From the NCBI GenBank assembly GCA_023428245.1, contig JAEYYX010000080.1, positions 1-54,737 on the forward strand: 54,737 nucleotides of DNA, in the 5' to 3' direction. The position numbers were made by a program, and so were the translations under genes. Below are positions 7,405 to 15,372 of the stretch, one piece after another. The stretch's first letter is position 1, and the number at the start of each line of letters is the position of its first letter. The notes below the pieces were generated by a model, which worked only from the letters and a program-made list of their open reading frames with translations, did not search any database and had not been told where the DNA came from. This stretch comes from Pseudomonadota bacterium (GTDB lineage Bacteria > Myxococcota_A > Polyangia > Polyangiales > Polyangiaceae).

Positions 7405-9162
7405 TCATTTGCAAGAAGCGGCGGCTTCATCGAGCCGTTTGACCGAAACGCCGACCCCTTTCGCCCCGCTCACGATCGAACGGATCTTCGCACAGTTCGT
7501 GCCGGCGTCCTTCACCTGACTACTCGCAGCGCGACTCGCAACAGCTGTGCAAGCGCTCTTCCCTTTCGCATCACAGGCCCCATACGCCGCTGTTGCTTGG
7601 GACCATTTGCCAGCTTCCGCGAGTGTACGGCAGCTATCACAACTGGGGCCGGTTTCGACCGGCTTTGTTTCAACGGGGTTTGTTTCGGGCGGCTTCGTCT
7701 CGACTGGCTTTGTTTCAACAGGCTTCGTCGGGGGAGTCGTCGGCTTCACCGTAGTCGATCCTGACCCTGTTCCGGCCGCCGTTCCAGTTCCCGTCGCCTT
7801 CGTCCCTCCTGCCGCAGGTGGGCTAGTGGGTGATTGTGAGGCGGCAGATCCGCCGCTCGAGGTCTCGGCGCCACCTGACCCGGAAGCTTGGGAGCTCCCG
7901 CCGGTCGCCTCCGACTCGGAGGTCCCGGCCGTATTCGTCAGCCCTCCGCCTGCTCCTGCAGGGGCCGCGCCGCCCCCGCCCCAGGCAAAAAACGCGCCCG
8001 CGCCACCGGCGACCAAGAGTACCGATAGGCCTACCACCAGCCCGATGCCCCCTTTTCGTTCCCCCGGGATCGCAAAATCCTGGGTCGCGCTGATCGCGTG
8101 TTCGGTCCCCGTCGCGCCTCGTTCGCTGAAAGAGGCAGGTTGGACCTGGGAGCGCGGCACAGCTCCCACCAGTTCCGTGCGTGCCACACTGAGCGCAGCG
8201 TTATCCCCCCCGATACTGGCCTTGAGCTCTTGGACGAACTCACCGGCTGTCTCGTAACGATCCTCCGGACGTTTCGCCAAGGCGCGCATCACGACCGCCA
8301 CCATCGAAGCAGGAATGCCTTTTCCGTTCGGAGTCTGCTCGATCGGGAACGGCTGCGCCGTCATGTGCTCCGTCGCCCACTGCCAGGCCGTCTGAGCCTC
8401 GAAGGGCAACCGACCTGTAAGCATTTCATAGGTCATAATGCCGAGCGAGTAGATGTCGCTGCGACGATCGAGTTCCTGCCCGGTAAACTGCTCCGGACTC
8501 ATGTAGGGAGGTGTTCCTAGCACCATGCCCTGCTGAGTGAGCTTGCGCTCCTTGCCCTCGTCACTCGACGCGCGTCGTGCGGCGATGCCGAAATCGAGCA
8601 CTTTGACGAAATCTGGCTTACCAAGTCGAGTCCCGAGCACGACGTTTTCAGGCTTGAGATCGCGATGCACAATGCCCTTGCCATGAGCCTCGTCGAGAGC
8701 TCCGGCGACCTGCTCGAGGATGCGTACGACACGCTCCGGTGCGAGCACTCCCGCCTCGGCGATGATGATATCGAGAGCACGGCCCTCGACGAACTCCATC
8801 GCGATATACAAGGTCCCGTCGTCGGTCTGTCCAAAATCGTAGACCTTGATCGTGTTCGGGTGCTCGAGCTCCGCCACCGTGCCGCACTCCCTATGGAAGC
8901 GCGCAAGGATACTTGGGTCGTGGGAGAGGTGAGCGTGCAGGGTCTTGATCGCCACCTTGCGCACCGTCGAGCCCATCTGCTGCTCCGCGGCGTACACAAC
9001 GCCCATGCCGCCCTCTCCGAGCACGCGGGTCACGCGGAAGCGACCGCCGATCAACTTGCCGATCCAACCCTCATTCGGGCCGTTGGTCGGGAGCTGCACG
9101 CCGCAGCCTGCACAAAAACGGGCGCCCTGAATGTTTTCGTGGCCGCAACTCTCGCACTTCAT
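7405..9162 (-). CDS. zinc-ribbon receptor-like serine/threonine protein kinase
   Basis: Hanks-type (PknB-like) protein kinase of 585 residues, anchored in the inner membrane. Order: N-terminal zinc ribbon with C3, C6, C17 and C20; kinase domain ~42-315 with glycine loop GEGGMG (49-54), Lys73, catalytic loop HRDLKPEN (D168) and DFG (190-192), all intact, so it should be active; one membrane helix at ~372-394; a Gly/Ser/Thr linker; a Pro-rich repeat built from PVETK units (481-505); and a C-terminal extracytoplasmic domain of about 80 residues with six Cys (508, 511, 530, 538, 557, 584), probably disulfide-bonded and perhaps the sensor. Start ATG 9162 directly precedes the zinc ribbon. It lies 137 bp downstream of the orphan string at 9.3-12.2 kb and may be read from its own promoter. 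The ligand and targets are unknown. Confidence 0.93.
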   Translation of the reverse strand: MKCESCGHENIQGARFCAGCGVQLPTNGPNEGWIGKLIGGRFRVTRVLGEGGMGVVYAAEQQMGSTVRKVAIKTLHAHLSHDPSILARFHRECGTVAELEHPNTIKVYDFGQTDDGTLYIAMEFVEGRALDIIIAEAGVLAPERVVRILEQVAGALDEAHGKGIVHRDLKPENVVLGTRLGKPDFVKVLDFGIAARRASSDEGKERKLTQQGMVLGTPPYMSPEQFTGQELDRRSDIYSLGIMTYEMLTGRLPFEAQTAWQWATEHMTAQPFPIEQTPNGKGIPASMVAVVMRALAKRPEDRYETAGEFVQELKASIGGDNAALSVARTELVGAVPRSQVQPASFSERGATGTEHAISATQDFAIPGERKGGIGLVVGLSVLLVAGGAGAFFAWGGGGAAPAGAGGGLTNTAGTSESEATGGSSQASGSGGAETSSGGSAASQSPTSPPAAGGTKATGTGTAAGTGSGSTTVKPTTPPTKPVETKPVETKPPETNPVETKPVETGPSCDSCRTLAEAGKWSQATAAYGACDAKGKSACTAVASRAASSQVKDAGTNCAKIRSIVSGAKGVGVSVKRLDEAAASCK

Positions 9163-9259
9163 GGGTCAAAGGGGAGTCTCACCCGATGAGGGCCCTCTGG
9201 CAAACACGCGGCCCCGGGCTCGTCTCTCCTCCTGCAGGCCGCTTCCGCGCACACGGAAG

Positions 9260-9291
9260 GCCGAAACCCCGCTTCACGCGAGGTTCTTGGC
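9260..9291 (-). terminator. imperfect hairpin after the orphan operon
   Basis: GCC..AACC-C-CGC, a 5-base loop, then GCG-A-GGTT..GGC: a stem with one mismatch and a small internal loop, just downstream of the stop at 9300 on the minus strand. No T tract follows, so its role as a terminator is a guess. Confidence 0.35.
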
Positions 9292-9299
9292 ACAGACAT

Positions 9300-9878
9300 T
9301 CAAGGCGCTTCCGCGTCAGAAGTTGGCTCCGCGTCCTCGCTCACGCTCGCCCCGGGCCAGGGGAACCTTTCCCTCGATCCAGTCTCGCCATCCACCAAGA
9401 AGAGCTCGGTCCGATCGCCGAGATCCGGGAAGAGGACCGTCGTCTTGGTTGTCAGCCCTTGCTCAAACGCCCGCGACTCTTTGTCCGTCGGGGCGAGCAG
9501 CGGGAAATCGAAGCGCACCCTCTCGACGAGACGCTCTCCTTCCATCGCCTCGAGCGCAAAACGACCAAACCGACGCGCGGCAGCCGTCTCCTCGTTCAGC
9601 TCCACGGGGACGGCGAGGACGAGACTCGCCCGGCCAGACTCGAACTTCAGGTTCATCCGGACGAAGGCTCGCGTCCGCGTGGGGGCAGGATCGGGAACCT
9701 GAGCGGCGCGCTCCACCGTTTTGTCTGGTGGCTGGGATTTCTGCTCCGGCTGCTGCGGCTCTTCCGGGGCCGCTCCGAACCGCGCCTCGAGCCTCGGCAG
9801 ATCGCGGATCTCCGGCGCATGAACACAGGCGGTCGCCGAGAGCGCCACTGTTAAAACTCTCAGCACCCAAGTTCTCAT
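9300..9878 (-). CDS. putative lipoprotein, third gene of an orphan string
   Basis: A 192-residue protein with a typical lipoprotein signal: MRTWVLRVLTVALSATAC, lipobox Cys18. Residues ~30-70 are Pro/Gln-rich, probably a linker from the membrane. Residues ~75-170 look like a beta-rich domain (RAFVRMNLKFESGRASLVLAV ... VRFDFPLLAP ... TTVLFPDLGDRTELFLVDGE). I recognise no family. The start ATG overlaps the stop of the 643-codon gene upstream (TTATGA, 4 bp), so the two are probably translationally coupled and work together. It is expected on the periplasmic side of a membrane. Confidence 0.78.
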   Translation of the reverse strand: MRTWVLRVLTVALSATACVHAPEIRDLPRLEARFGAAPEEPQQPEQKSQPPDKTVERAAQVPDPAPTRTRAFVRMNLKFESGRASLVLAVPVELNEETAAARRFGRFALEAMEGERLVERVRFDFPLLAPTDKESRAFEQGLTTKTTVLFPDLGDRTELFLVDGETGSRERFPWPGASVSEDAEPTSDAEAP

Positions 9879-11806
9879 AACAAAACAGTCCTTCCGAGCA
9901 TTCGCGCGCTCGACGCGAGGGTATCCGTCGCTCGCCCCGCGTAACGCAAGGGATCGTCCTCATAGGCGAGCCGAAGCAACTCGGGCAAGCCGCGCCTCTG
10001 GGCGAGTCCCAGAAATGGCGTTGTCTCACTCGTTCCCGCATCTGGCCGCGCGACCTCTACGTCCGCCTTCCTCCAAGCGGTCCGTGTCCGAAGTCCTCGT
10101 CCCCGCATGTCCACAGCAGCGGAGAGCTCCGCCGCCGTCGCAAAATAGGCCCCGAGCGTTTCCACACCGGGCTCGAGCCGAGCCAGCCTTCGATCGATGT
10201 CGCGAGCAACAAGAAGGACCATCTCAGACACGCGTACCTCAAGATCCCGCGCCACCTCTCGGAGGGCAATGAGCGCTCGCGTCTGAGCCCTGAGGGGAGA
10301 AAGGCTCGCGCCGATCGGACGCGGCCGATTTTCCTCGAAGTGAGCGATTTGGCGATCAGCTTGGACCTGAGCTCGCTCGAGCAGAGCGGCAATCGAAACA
10401 GAACGCTCAAGGGCACCCTGCGCCGCCGAAAACAGACGCGCGGGGAGCACGGAACCCGCCGCGCTTCCAAAGAGCTCACGATGCACTGCAAAAAAAGCTT
10501 CGAGCGCCCTGAGACCCGGCCCCTCAGGCGGGGCCTCACCTCTGACGAGCGCCTCTCTCGCCTTCGAGTCGACGCGCACCCGGCTCATCGCTTCCTCAAA
10601 GGCGACGAGCGGCGCCAAAGTTGGGAGCTCGAGTCCCGCTTCGAGCACCCAAAGCGACAGCCCCGTGAGGCTCAGGTAGCTCGCGATGTGCAGCGCCGCG
10701 AGGAGCTCGCTCTCCGCCGCAAGCTCCGCCGTACTTCGGGTGAGCTCCGTGAGCTCCGTGAGCGTTTGTTTGAGCCCGTCATCGGGCAAGATGGCGAGGT
10801 CCATCTCGCGCATCCAGGTCGAGCGCGAGAGGACTCGCGCGGAGAGCGCCTTCTTTTTCTCCTCGAGGCGCACCGCTTCGGAAGCGCGCAGGAGAAGCTC
10901 CCAAATGGCTCGAGACAAGCGCTTCAGCTCGGTGAGGCCGCGGGCCGGCCGGAGCCCTTCACTCGGATCGCGCCCCGGCGCGCCCAGCGAAAGCTCGAGA
11001 GCAAGACGCTCGAGGGGGCTCTCCCGTGCTACGAGAAGAGCCTCGACCTGGTCCGAGGACAGCGCGATCTCAGAAGCGCCCAAGATGATCAAAGGCTCTC
11101 GCGTAGCGCGCCGGTCCAACTTCCGGAGGCCCTGTCCAAAGGCCTCCGCGCCCATGCCGAGAAAGCTCGCCTCAAGAGCACAGACGAATCGACTGTCCGG
11201 GAGCAGGCTCGGAAGCGGCAGCCCTCTCCGCTTCTTCTCCTTGTCGACGCTTCGTTCGAGCTCGCCCAAGAGGGCCTCGAACTCAGGGTCATCCGGCACC
11301 AGCCCGATCGCCACCTCCGCGCGCCTGACCTCCGCACTCAAAGCTTCGAGCCGGGACTCCAGGAAGATCCTCGACCACAACTCCCTCACGGCCCGAGGCA
11401 CGTCCTCGCGCCGGACCCGGAGCAACTCGAACCCGAGAGGACCGGGAGGCCGCGGCTTCAGGCAGTAGCTCGACCAGATCCGAAAATGTTCACCGGCAAT
11501 CTCGTCCGGCACAGGCGGCACCAGATCCGGAACGTCTCTCAGTCGCTCATAGGATCGCGCCGCTTTGAGCGCCCGCTGTGCCCCGAGCAGGCCCCGCACC
11601 GCCGCCACCGCGTGATCTCGAGGCACCGACACCTCGAGCGCCGACCGAAACAGCTTCTTGTCGAGACCCCAGACCGACGGGGCTCGCTCGCACTCAATCG
11701 CGCGCTCGACGACCCGCCGCGTCGCTCGGCCGAACTTTTTTTCGAGCCGCTCCGGCTCGATGGAGCCGAGAGGCGTCCAGACGGCGCTGGTTTCGCGAGA
11801 GTACAT
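9875..11806 (-). CDS. large helical protein of unknown function
   Basis: A 643-residue protein rich in Leu, Ala, Arg and Glu with no signal peptide; mostly alpha-helical by eye. Residues ~1-110 (LEKKFGRATRRVVERAIECE ... VPRDHAVAAVRGLLGAQRALKAARSYERLRDVPDLVP) and the long C-terminal region suggest a soluble helical-bundle or scaffold protein. A hydrophobic stretch near residues 370-400 (LLAALHIASYLSLTGLSLWVL) could be a membrane segment or a buried helix. I find no catalytic motif or known family. The long open frame on the opposite strand here is a codon-bias shadow. The stop overlaps the start of the lipoprotein gene by 4 bp; the upstream small gene is 72 bp away. The three look like one operon of unknown purpose, perhaps envelope-related because of the lipoprotein. 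Confidence 0.8.
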   Translation of the reverse strand: MYSRETSAVWTPLGSIEPERLEKKFGRATRRVVERAIECERAPSVWGLDKKLFRSALEVSVPRDHAVAAVRGLLGAQRALKAARSYERLRDVPDLVPPVPDEIAGEHFRIWSSYCLKPRPPGPLGFELLRVRREDVPRAVRELWSRIFLESRLEALSAEVRRAEVAIGLVPDDPEFEALLGELERSVDKEKKRRGLPLPSLLPDSRFVCALEASFLGMGAEAFGQGLRKLDRRATREPLIILGASEIALSSDQVEALLVARESPLERLALELSLGAPGRDPSEGLRPARGLTELKRLSRAIWELLLRASEAVRLEEKKKALSARVLSRSTWMREMDLAILPDDGLKQTLTELTELTRSTAELAAESELLAALHIASYLSLTGLSLWVLEAGLELPTLAPLVAFEEAMSRVRVDSKAREALVRGEAPPEGPGLRALEAFFAVHRELFGSAAGSVLPARLFSAAQGALERSVSIAALLERAQVQADRQIAHFEENRPRPIGASLSPLRAQTRALIALREVARDLEVRVSEMVLLVARDIDRRLARLEPGVETLGAYFATAAELSAAVDMRGRGLRTRTAWRKADVEVARPDAGTSETTPFLGLAQRRGLPELLRLAYEDDPLRYAGRATDTLASSARMLGRTVLL

Positions 11807-11878
11807 CTCGAAAAGGCGACGTCGCTCGGCTCGAGATGCCCCGGAAGGGGAGCGAGGGAGCGCGCGTACTTGAGGAGT

Positions 11879-12157
11879 TTAGGAGACGGCCATCGAGCGC
11901 GACGCGAGTCCGGCGAGAACCGGGTCGAGTTCGAGCTGGAGCCTGAGCATCTCACGCAGGGTCGTCAGCCTCGATTCGGCCATCGTCCCTTCCAAGTGTT
12001 TCGTGGCGCGCTCCACCTGAAGGTCCAAGAACTCATCTCGCGTCATCTGTCCCGCGAGGAACTGCGCCCGATCGGACGAGCCGCTCTCGGCGACACCGGA
12101 ACCATCGAGCTCTGACGCGGAGCCCGGAGGAGGAACAACGAGTTTCAGCTCTGCCAT
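11879..12157 (-). CDS. small acidic helical protein, first gene of the orphan string
   Basis: A 92-residue frame reading MAELKLVVPPPG, a Ser/Gly-rich patch, then a charged helical part (MTRDEFLDLQVERATKHLEG, LTTLREMLRLQLELDPVLAG). No signal peptide or known domain. An in-frame upstream ATG at 12178 would add seven residues (MLRFFIP); I prefer 12157 because the hydrophilic protein starts there, but neither has a strong ribosome binding site. It is 72 bp upstream of the 643-residue gene, same strand, so probably co-transcribed. The small size and helical nature would suit an adaptor or partner of the large helical protein, which is inference only. Confidence 0.6.
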   Translation of the reverse strand: MAELKLVVPPPGSASELDGSGVAESGSSDRAQFLAGQMTRDEFLDLQVERATKHLEGTMAESRLTTLREMLRLQLELDPVLAGLASRSMAVS

Positions 12158-12603
12158 TGGAATGAAAAACCTTAGCACCGACCCAAAGGGGAGGGAAATC
12201 CCGGGGGTCTGGCCCCGGAGAGGACGAAAAAACCGACTAGTACAGGGCTCGGCCGCACCGTCTTCCCCGTTGCGTCAAAAAAAACGTGCGAGGGATTTTC
12301 TCGAGCCCTCTTTCTCGATGACCGCCCCCGGGGTCCGGCACAGTTCGCTCATCCCCCTTCCGGGTTCGAACGACCACCGGACGCACCGAGCTGGCTTTCC
12401 GATGGGGCCGACCTGCGGCGTCCCGAGAAGCCGCACCTTCACGCTCCCACACCGTCACACTCCCACACCGTCACACCCCCACACCGTCACAGCCGCCCCG
12501 AGCGCCGTCCAAAGCGCCATCGATGCGGCTCCGAGCGACGATAGCACGTCTCAATCGTGCACGGACTTTCCCCCGGCCGCCCCGGGACGGGCGAAGATGC
12601 GCC
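12158..12603. other. 446-bp non-coding stretch with a short tandem repeat
   Basis: No credible gene on either strand: the frames here are Pro/Ser/Arg-rich without family character. It holds a 3-copy 16-bp direct repeat (12444-12491). A GGTTCGAAC at 12363-12371 resembles a tRNA T-loop, but no tRNA can be folded around it. Promoters of the small gene at 12157 should lie here; I could not pick one out. Confidence 0.5.
12444..12491. repeat. 3 x 16-bp direct repeat, unit CTCCCACACCGTCACA
   Basis: Three adjacent 16-bp copies at 12444, 12460 and 12476; the first two are identical and the third differs at one base. It is in non-coding DNA and looks like a simple variable-number repeat. Confidence 0.8.
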
Positions 12604-13461
12604 TCAAAACATCCCTTTGATCCCGACGCCCGCCGTGGCGGAAGAGGCATAAGGAAAGACAGTCCACGCTACCCCAGACCGCCCCTTCCGCGCCAAGTCC
12701 TCCCGAACCCAAAGCCGCTCACGCGAAACGAACCCGCGCACGATCGATGCGACGCCGAGCACCTGGGCCACACCCGCCGCAGCGTAGGTCGCAACGATCG
12801 CCGCCTGACTCACGATCTGGCTCTGACATCTCTCGATCGACTCCTCCGTAGTCTCGATCGAACAACTGAAATCCTGCTGCCCGATGGCGAGCCAGGGGCC
12901 GAGCATGGGAACGAACGCGAGTGAACCGGCGCCGCTCTGATCGGCGCTGCCCGCGATGATCCCCGCGGCGTACGAGAATCCGAACACCAACGTTCCGCTC
13001 ACGATGGCGCCGAGGTCGGGCCGACTTCTCTCGACGTACCCCGCTGGCGGCTGAAGGTTCCCGTAGGCGGGTAGCGCCGGCGGACGAAAGCCGAGCGAGC
13101 TCGGATCGATCGAGGGGCGCCCTCTCTGAGACTGAGGAGCTCTCTGAGGCACTGGGCGAGGTGCGGGCGGCGCAGCCGGGCGAGGCGCAGGCTGCTGAGT
13201 GACGGGTCGAGCTGGGGCGGGCCGGGGCGCTGGCGCGGCCGCTTTCGGGGGCGCGGACTTTGGTCGCGCGGGTTCGGGAGCTGGCGCGGGAAGCTGCGCC
13301 GCTGGTCGAGGCGCGGGTGGCGCGGGTGGTCTGGGAGAGCGAGCCGGAGCGCGCGGGGCGCCACTCGGATCATCGGGGAACGCTGCGGTCGGCTGCGCCC
13401 ACGCCGGCCCTACGGAGAAGACGTAGACCAGCGCACTGCTGCCGAGCAGGTTTCGAAACAT
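12604..13461 (-). CDS. exported Pro-rich protein with hydrophobic C-terminal half
   Basis: A 285-residue protein with a Sec signal peptide (MFRNLLGSSALVYVFSVGPAWA, cleavage likely after AWA near residue 22). Residues ~25-135 are an extreme Pro/Ala/Arg linker; the C-terminal ~150 residues contain Gly/Ala-rich hydrophobic segments (LGAIVSGTLVFGFSYAAGIIAG, VATYAAAGVAQVLGVASIV) that could be two membrane helices or a hairpin, with two Cys between them. This layout, Pro-rich linker plus two hydrophobic helices, is common among uncharacterised myxobacterial envelope proteins. It lies in the same direction as envC-ftsX-ftsE, 93 bp after envC, so it may be the last gene of that operon, but nothing else ties it to division. 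Confidence 0.7.
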   Translation of the reverse strand: MFRNLLGSSALVYVFSVGPAWAQPTAAFPDDPSGAPRAPARSPRPPAPPAPRPAAQLPAPAPEPARPKSAPPKAAAPAPRPAPARPVTQQPAPRPAAPPAPRPVPQRAPQSQRGRPSIDPSSLGFRPPALPAYGNLQPPAGYVERSRPDLGAIVSGTLVFGFSYAAGIIAGSADQSGAGSLAFVPMLGPWLAIGQQDFSCSIETTEESIERCQSQIVSQAAIVATYAAAGVAQVLGVASIVRGFVSRERLWVREDLARKGRSGVAWTVFPYASSATAGVGIKGMF

Positions 13462-13554
13462 GCGAGGTACGGTAGCTGCTCAGCCCTCACCTCACAAATT
13501 TCGATGCGCAGCCGAAGAGCGCGGCCGCACGGCCCTTTCGTGAGAGGAGGAAGC

Positions 13555-14502
13555 TCAGATGCCGAACCACTCACTCGGAGAGAGGGTGTCGCGACCTCGA
13601 CGAATCTCGATGTAGATTTCCGCGCGCCCGTCGACGATCCCGGCGATTCCGAGGCGCGCACCAGCGACGACTTCTTCCCCGACCCGCGCGTCGATGCTGC
13701 TCAGTCCGGCGGTCACAGTGAAGTAATTCTCTCCGTGATCAATAATTACGGTGTTTCCGTATTCCGGATAGTGATCTGCAAAGGCGACGCGCCCTTGATA
13801 GACACTGCGAGCCGGCGTTCCGATCGCGGTGCGCAAGACCAACCCAGGCCCCTCCGCATAGGAACGTCGCACGACCTCTACCTCAGCCCGGCCAGGCACG
13901 GGGAACGGCAGCTCTCCTTTCAGGGAAGAGAAAGTCTCACCACCGAACCCGTGAGGCGTGAGCGCTCCGTAAATCGCTGTATGCGACTTCGAAACGGTTC
14001 CGCCAGAAAACGCCAGATCGAACGCACGCTCGCGCTCCGTTTGGGCTTGAAGCGCCTTGCGCGTTTCCTCGGTCACGGCGAGCGCTTTGCGCGCCTCTCG
14101 TACCTCGCGAAGTCTCCCCTCAGCTCGCTTTCTCTCGCCTTCGAGCGCTTCCGCTTTCTTCAGATCCGCGAGCAGCGCTCGTTTGGTCCGTTCAACGAGC
14201 GACGCGTAAGCGAACAGGTCCGTCATCGGAAGACCTCGGGTGAGACGATAATAAGCGCGCCCTCGAAGCGTGACGCGGAGCTGGAGCTGCTCAAAGTCTT
14301 CGCTCGTGCTTTCGAGGTATTTTTCAATCGAATGCTCACGCTTCACGAGCTCGTCGTAGGTCCGCACGGCTTCGCTCAGGTCCGAACGCTCCCGGGGGCC
14401 CGCGCCCACCGCTCCCGCAGAGGCCAGGACGATGGTCAAAGCAAGCGCCGCGCCCTTTGAAGCGCTCCGAAGAGGCTTCGCGACGACGCGCCCGCGTTTC
14501 AC
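13555..14502 (-). CDS. envC: EnvC-like septal murein hydrolase activator (degenerate LytM/M23)
   Basis: Periplasmic partner of FtsEX that activates cell-wall amidases at the division site. The 315 residues carry a signal sequence (hydrophobic ~18-34), a long coiled coil (~40-175, e.g. LLADLKKAEALEGERKRAEG), and a C-terminal LytM/M23 domain (~205-312: GTPARSVYQGRVAFADHY, GNTVIIDHGENYFTV). The metal ligands of active M23 enzymes are lost: the usual YAHL reads TAGL, and the HLHFE motif reads IYIEI. That is the hallmark of EnvC-type activators, which need no catalysis. The GTG start overlaps the ftsX stop (GTGA, 4 bp). Gene order ftsE-ftsX-envC matches the known complex, in which ATP hydrolysis by FtsE is relayed through FtsX. 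The coiled coil is shorter than in E. coli EnvC. Confidence 0.88.
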   Translation of the reverse strand: MKRGRVVAKPLRSASKGAALALTIVLASAGAVGAGPRERSDLSEAVRTYDELVKREHSIEKYLESTSEDFEQLQLRVTLRGRAYYRLTRGLPMTDLFAYASLVERTKRALLADLKKAEALEGERKRAEGRLREVREARKALAVTEETRKALQAQTERERAFDLAFSGGTVSKSHTAIYGALTPHGFGGETFSSLKGELPFPVPGRAEVEVVRRSYAEGPGLVLRTAIGTPARSVYQGRVAFADHYPEYGNTVIIDHGENYFTVTAGLSSIDARVGEEVVAGARLGIAGIVDGRAEIYIEIRRGRDTLSPSEWFGI

Positions 14503-15368
14503 GCGAATTCCCCCATGAGCCGGCGCATGCTGAAGAGCGCGCTCACGGCCCCGAGGAGCGCCCCGAGGAGGACAAGTCCGAGCACTGTAAACCAGGGCAA
14601 AAAGTGAAGGTTGACCCCAAACAGCTCCCCAAAGGCGCTATGGAGCGCGTCGCGGAGAAGAAGGAACAGGGCCCCGAGCAGACTCACCGCAGCGAGTGCA
14701 CCAATGCCCCCTTGGAGGGCGCCTTCGACGATGAACGGACCACGCACATAGTCATCGGTCGCTCCCACCATCTTGAGAACGACGACCTCAGTGCTGCGCC
14801 GACTGAGCGCCATTCTCATTGTCGATCCGACCACGCTGACTACGGCGCCGAGTACCACCAGCGTCAAGATGAGCGCGGCCATCACACCACCCGAGAGGAG
14901 CTTCTCGAGTCGGTCGACCCAAGCTCGATAGGTCTCGACCCCCTCGACATCCGGGAGCTGTTCGAGGAGCGTCTTCAGCTCATTGGCGCGATCCGGCGCA
15001 TCCGGGTGGGCTAGTTTGACCTCGAGTGACGCGGGGAACGCATCCTCTGGCAGCCGCGCCAAGGCGTCGTCGTTCGTACTCCTGAGCACCTCGCGCCGGG
15101 CCTCTTCCGAAGAGACAAAGGTCACGTCGAGCACACCAGGAGCCTGCCGGAGAGCTTGCTCTACGGCGGCCCGCGCCTCCTCGTTCGTGCCCGCCTTCAG
15201 GTAGACCGAGGCATGACCAGTCTGAGCGTAGCGGCGCTTCACGGTGTCGACGTTGACCAAGACGAGCAAAGTCGCCGCCAAGCAGACAAAGGCCACGGCC
15301 ACGCTGAACACACTGAGCAAGTTCAGCTTCAAATCGGCGAACGCCGCACGAAGAGCACGTTCTAACAT
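14499..15368 (-). CDS. ftsX: cell-division ABC transporter permease-like protein FtsX
   Basis: Inner-membrane half of the FtsEX complex. The 289 residues show one N-terminal membrane helix (~18-40), a periplasmic loop (~45-160) that binds EnvC, then three helices (~165-190, 215-240, 255-280), the standard FtsX topology and length. The segment with RRSTEVVVLKMVGATDDYVR between helices 2 and 3 is the conserved cytoplasmic coupling region that contacts FtsE, and EGALQGGIGA starts the third helix. It begins 4 bp after the ftsE stop and overlaps envC by 4 bp, so all three are tightly coupled. Confidence 0.95.
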   Translation of the reverse strand: MLERALRAAFADLKLNLLSVFSVAVAFVCLAATLLVLVNVDTVKRRYAQTGHASVYLKAGTNEEARAAVEQALRQAPGVLDVTFVSSEEARREVLRSTNDDALARLPEDAFPASLEVKLAHPDAPDRANELKTLLEQLPDVEGVETYRAWVDRLEKLLSGGVMAALILTLVVLGAVVSVVGSTMRMALSRRSTEVVVLKMVGATDDYVRGPFIVEGALQGGIGALAAVSLLGALFLLLRDALHSAFGELFGVNLHFLPWFTVLGLVLLGALLGAVSALFSMRRLMGEFA

Positions 15369-15372
15369 CGGA

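Noticed and set aside
10340..12115. 591-codon plus-strand frame
   Set aside because: Mirror of the 643-residue gene; Arg/Pro-rich without hydrophobic pattern, while the minus-strand frame overlaps its neighbour by 4 bp as operon genes do.
12363..12371. GGTTCGAAC resembling a tRNA T-loop
   Set aside because: No T-stem pairing, D-arm or acceptor stem could be formed around it on either strand.
12444..12491. Possible CRISPR-like array
   Set aside because: Three head-to-tail 16-bp units without spacers; a plain tandem repeat.
12162..12620. 152-codon plus-strand frame in the gap at 12.2-12.6 kb
   Set aside because: Crosses the 16-bp tandem repeat and is low-complexity; no start signal or family.
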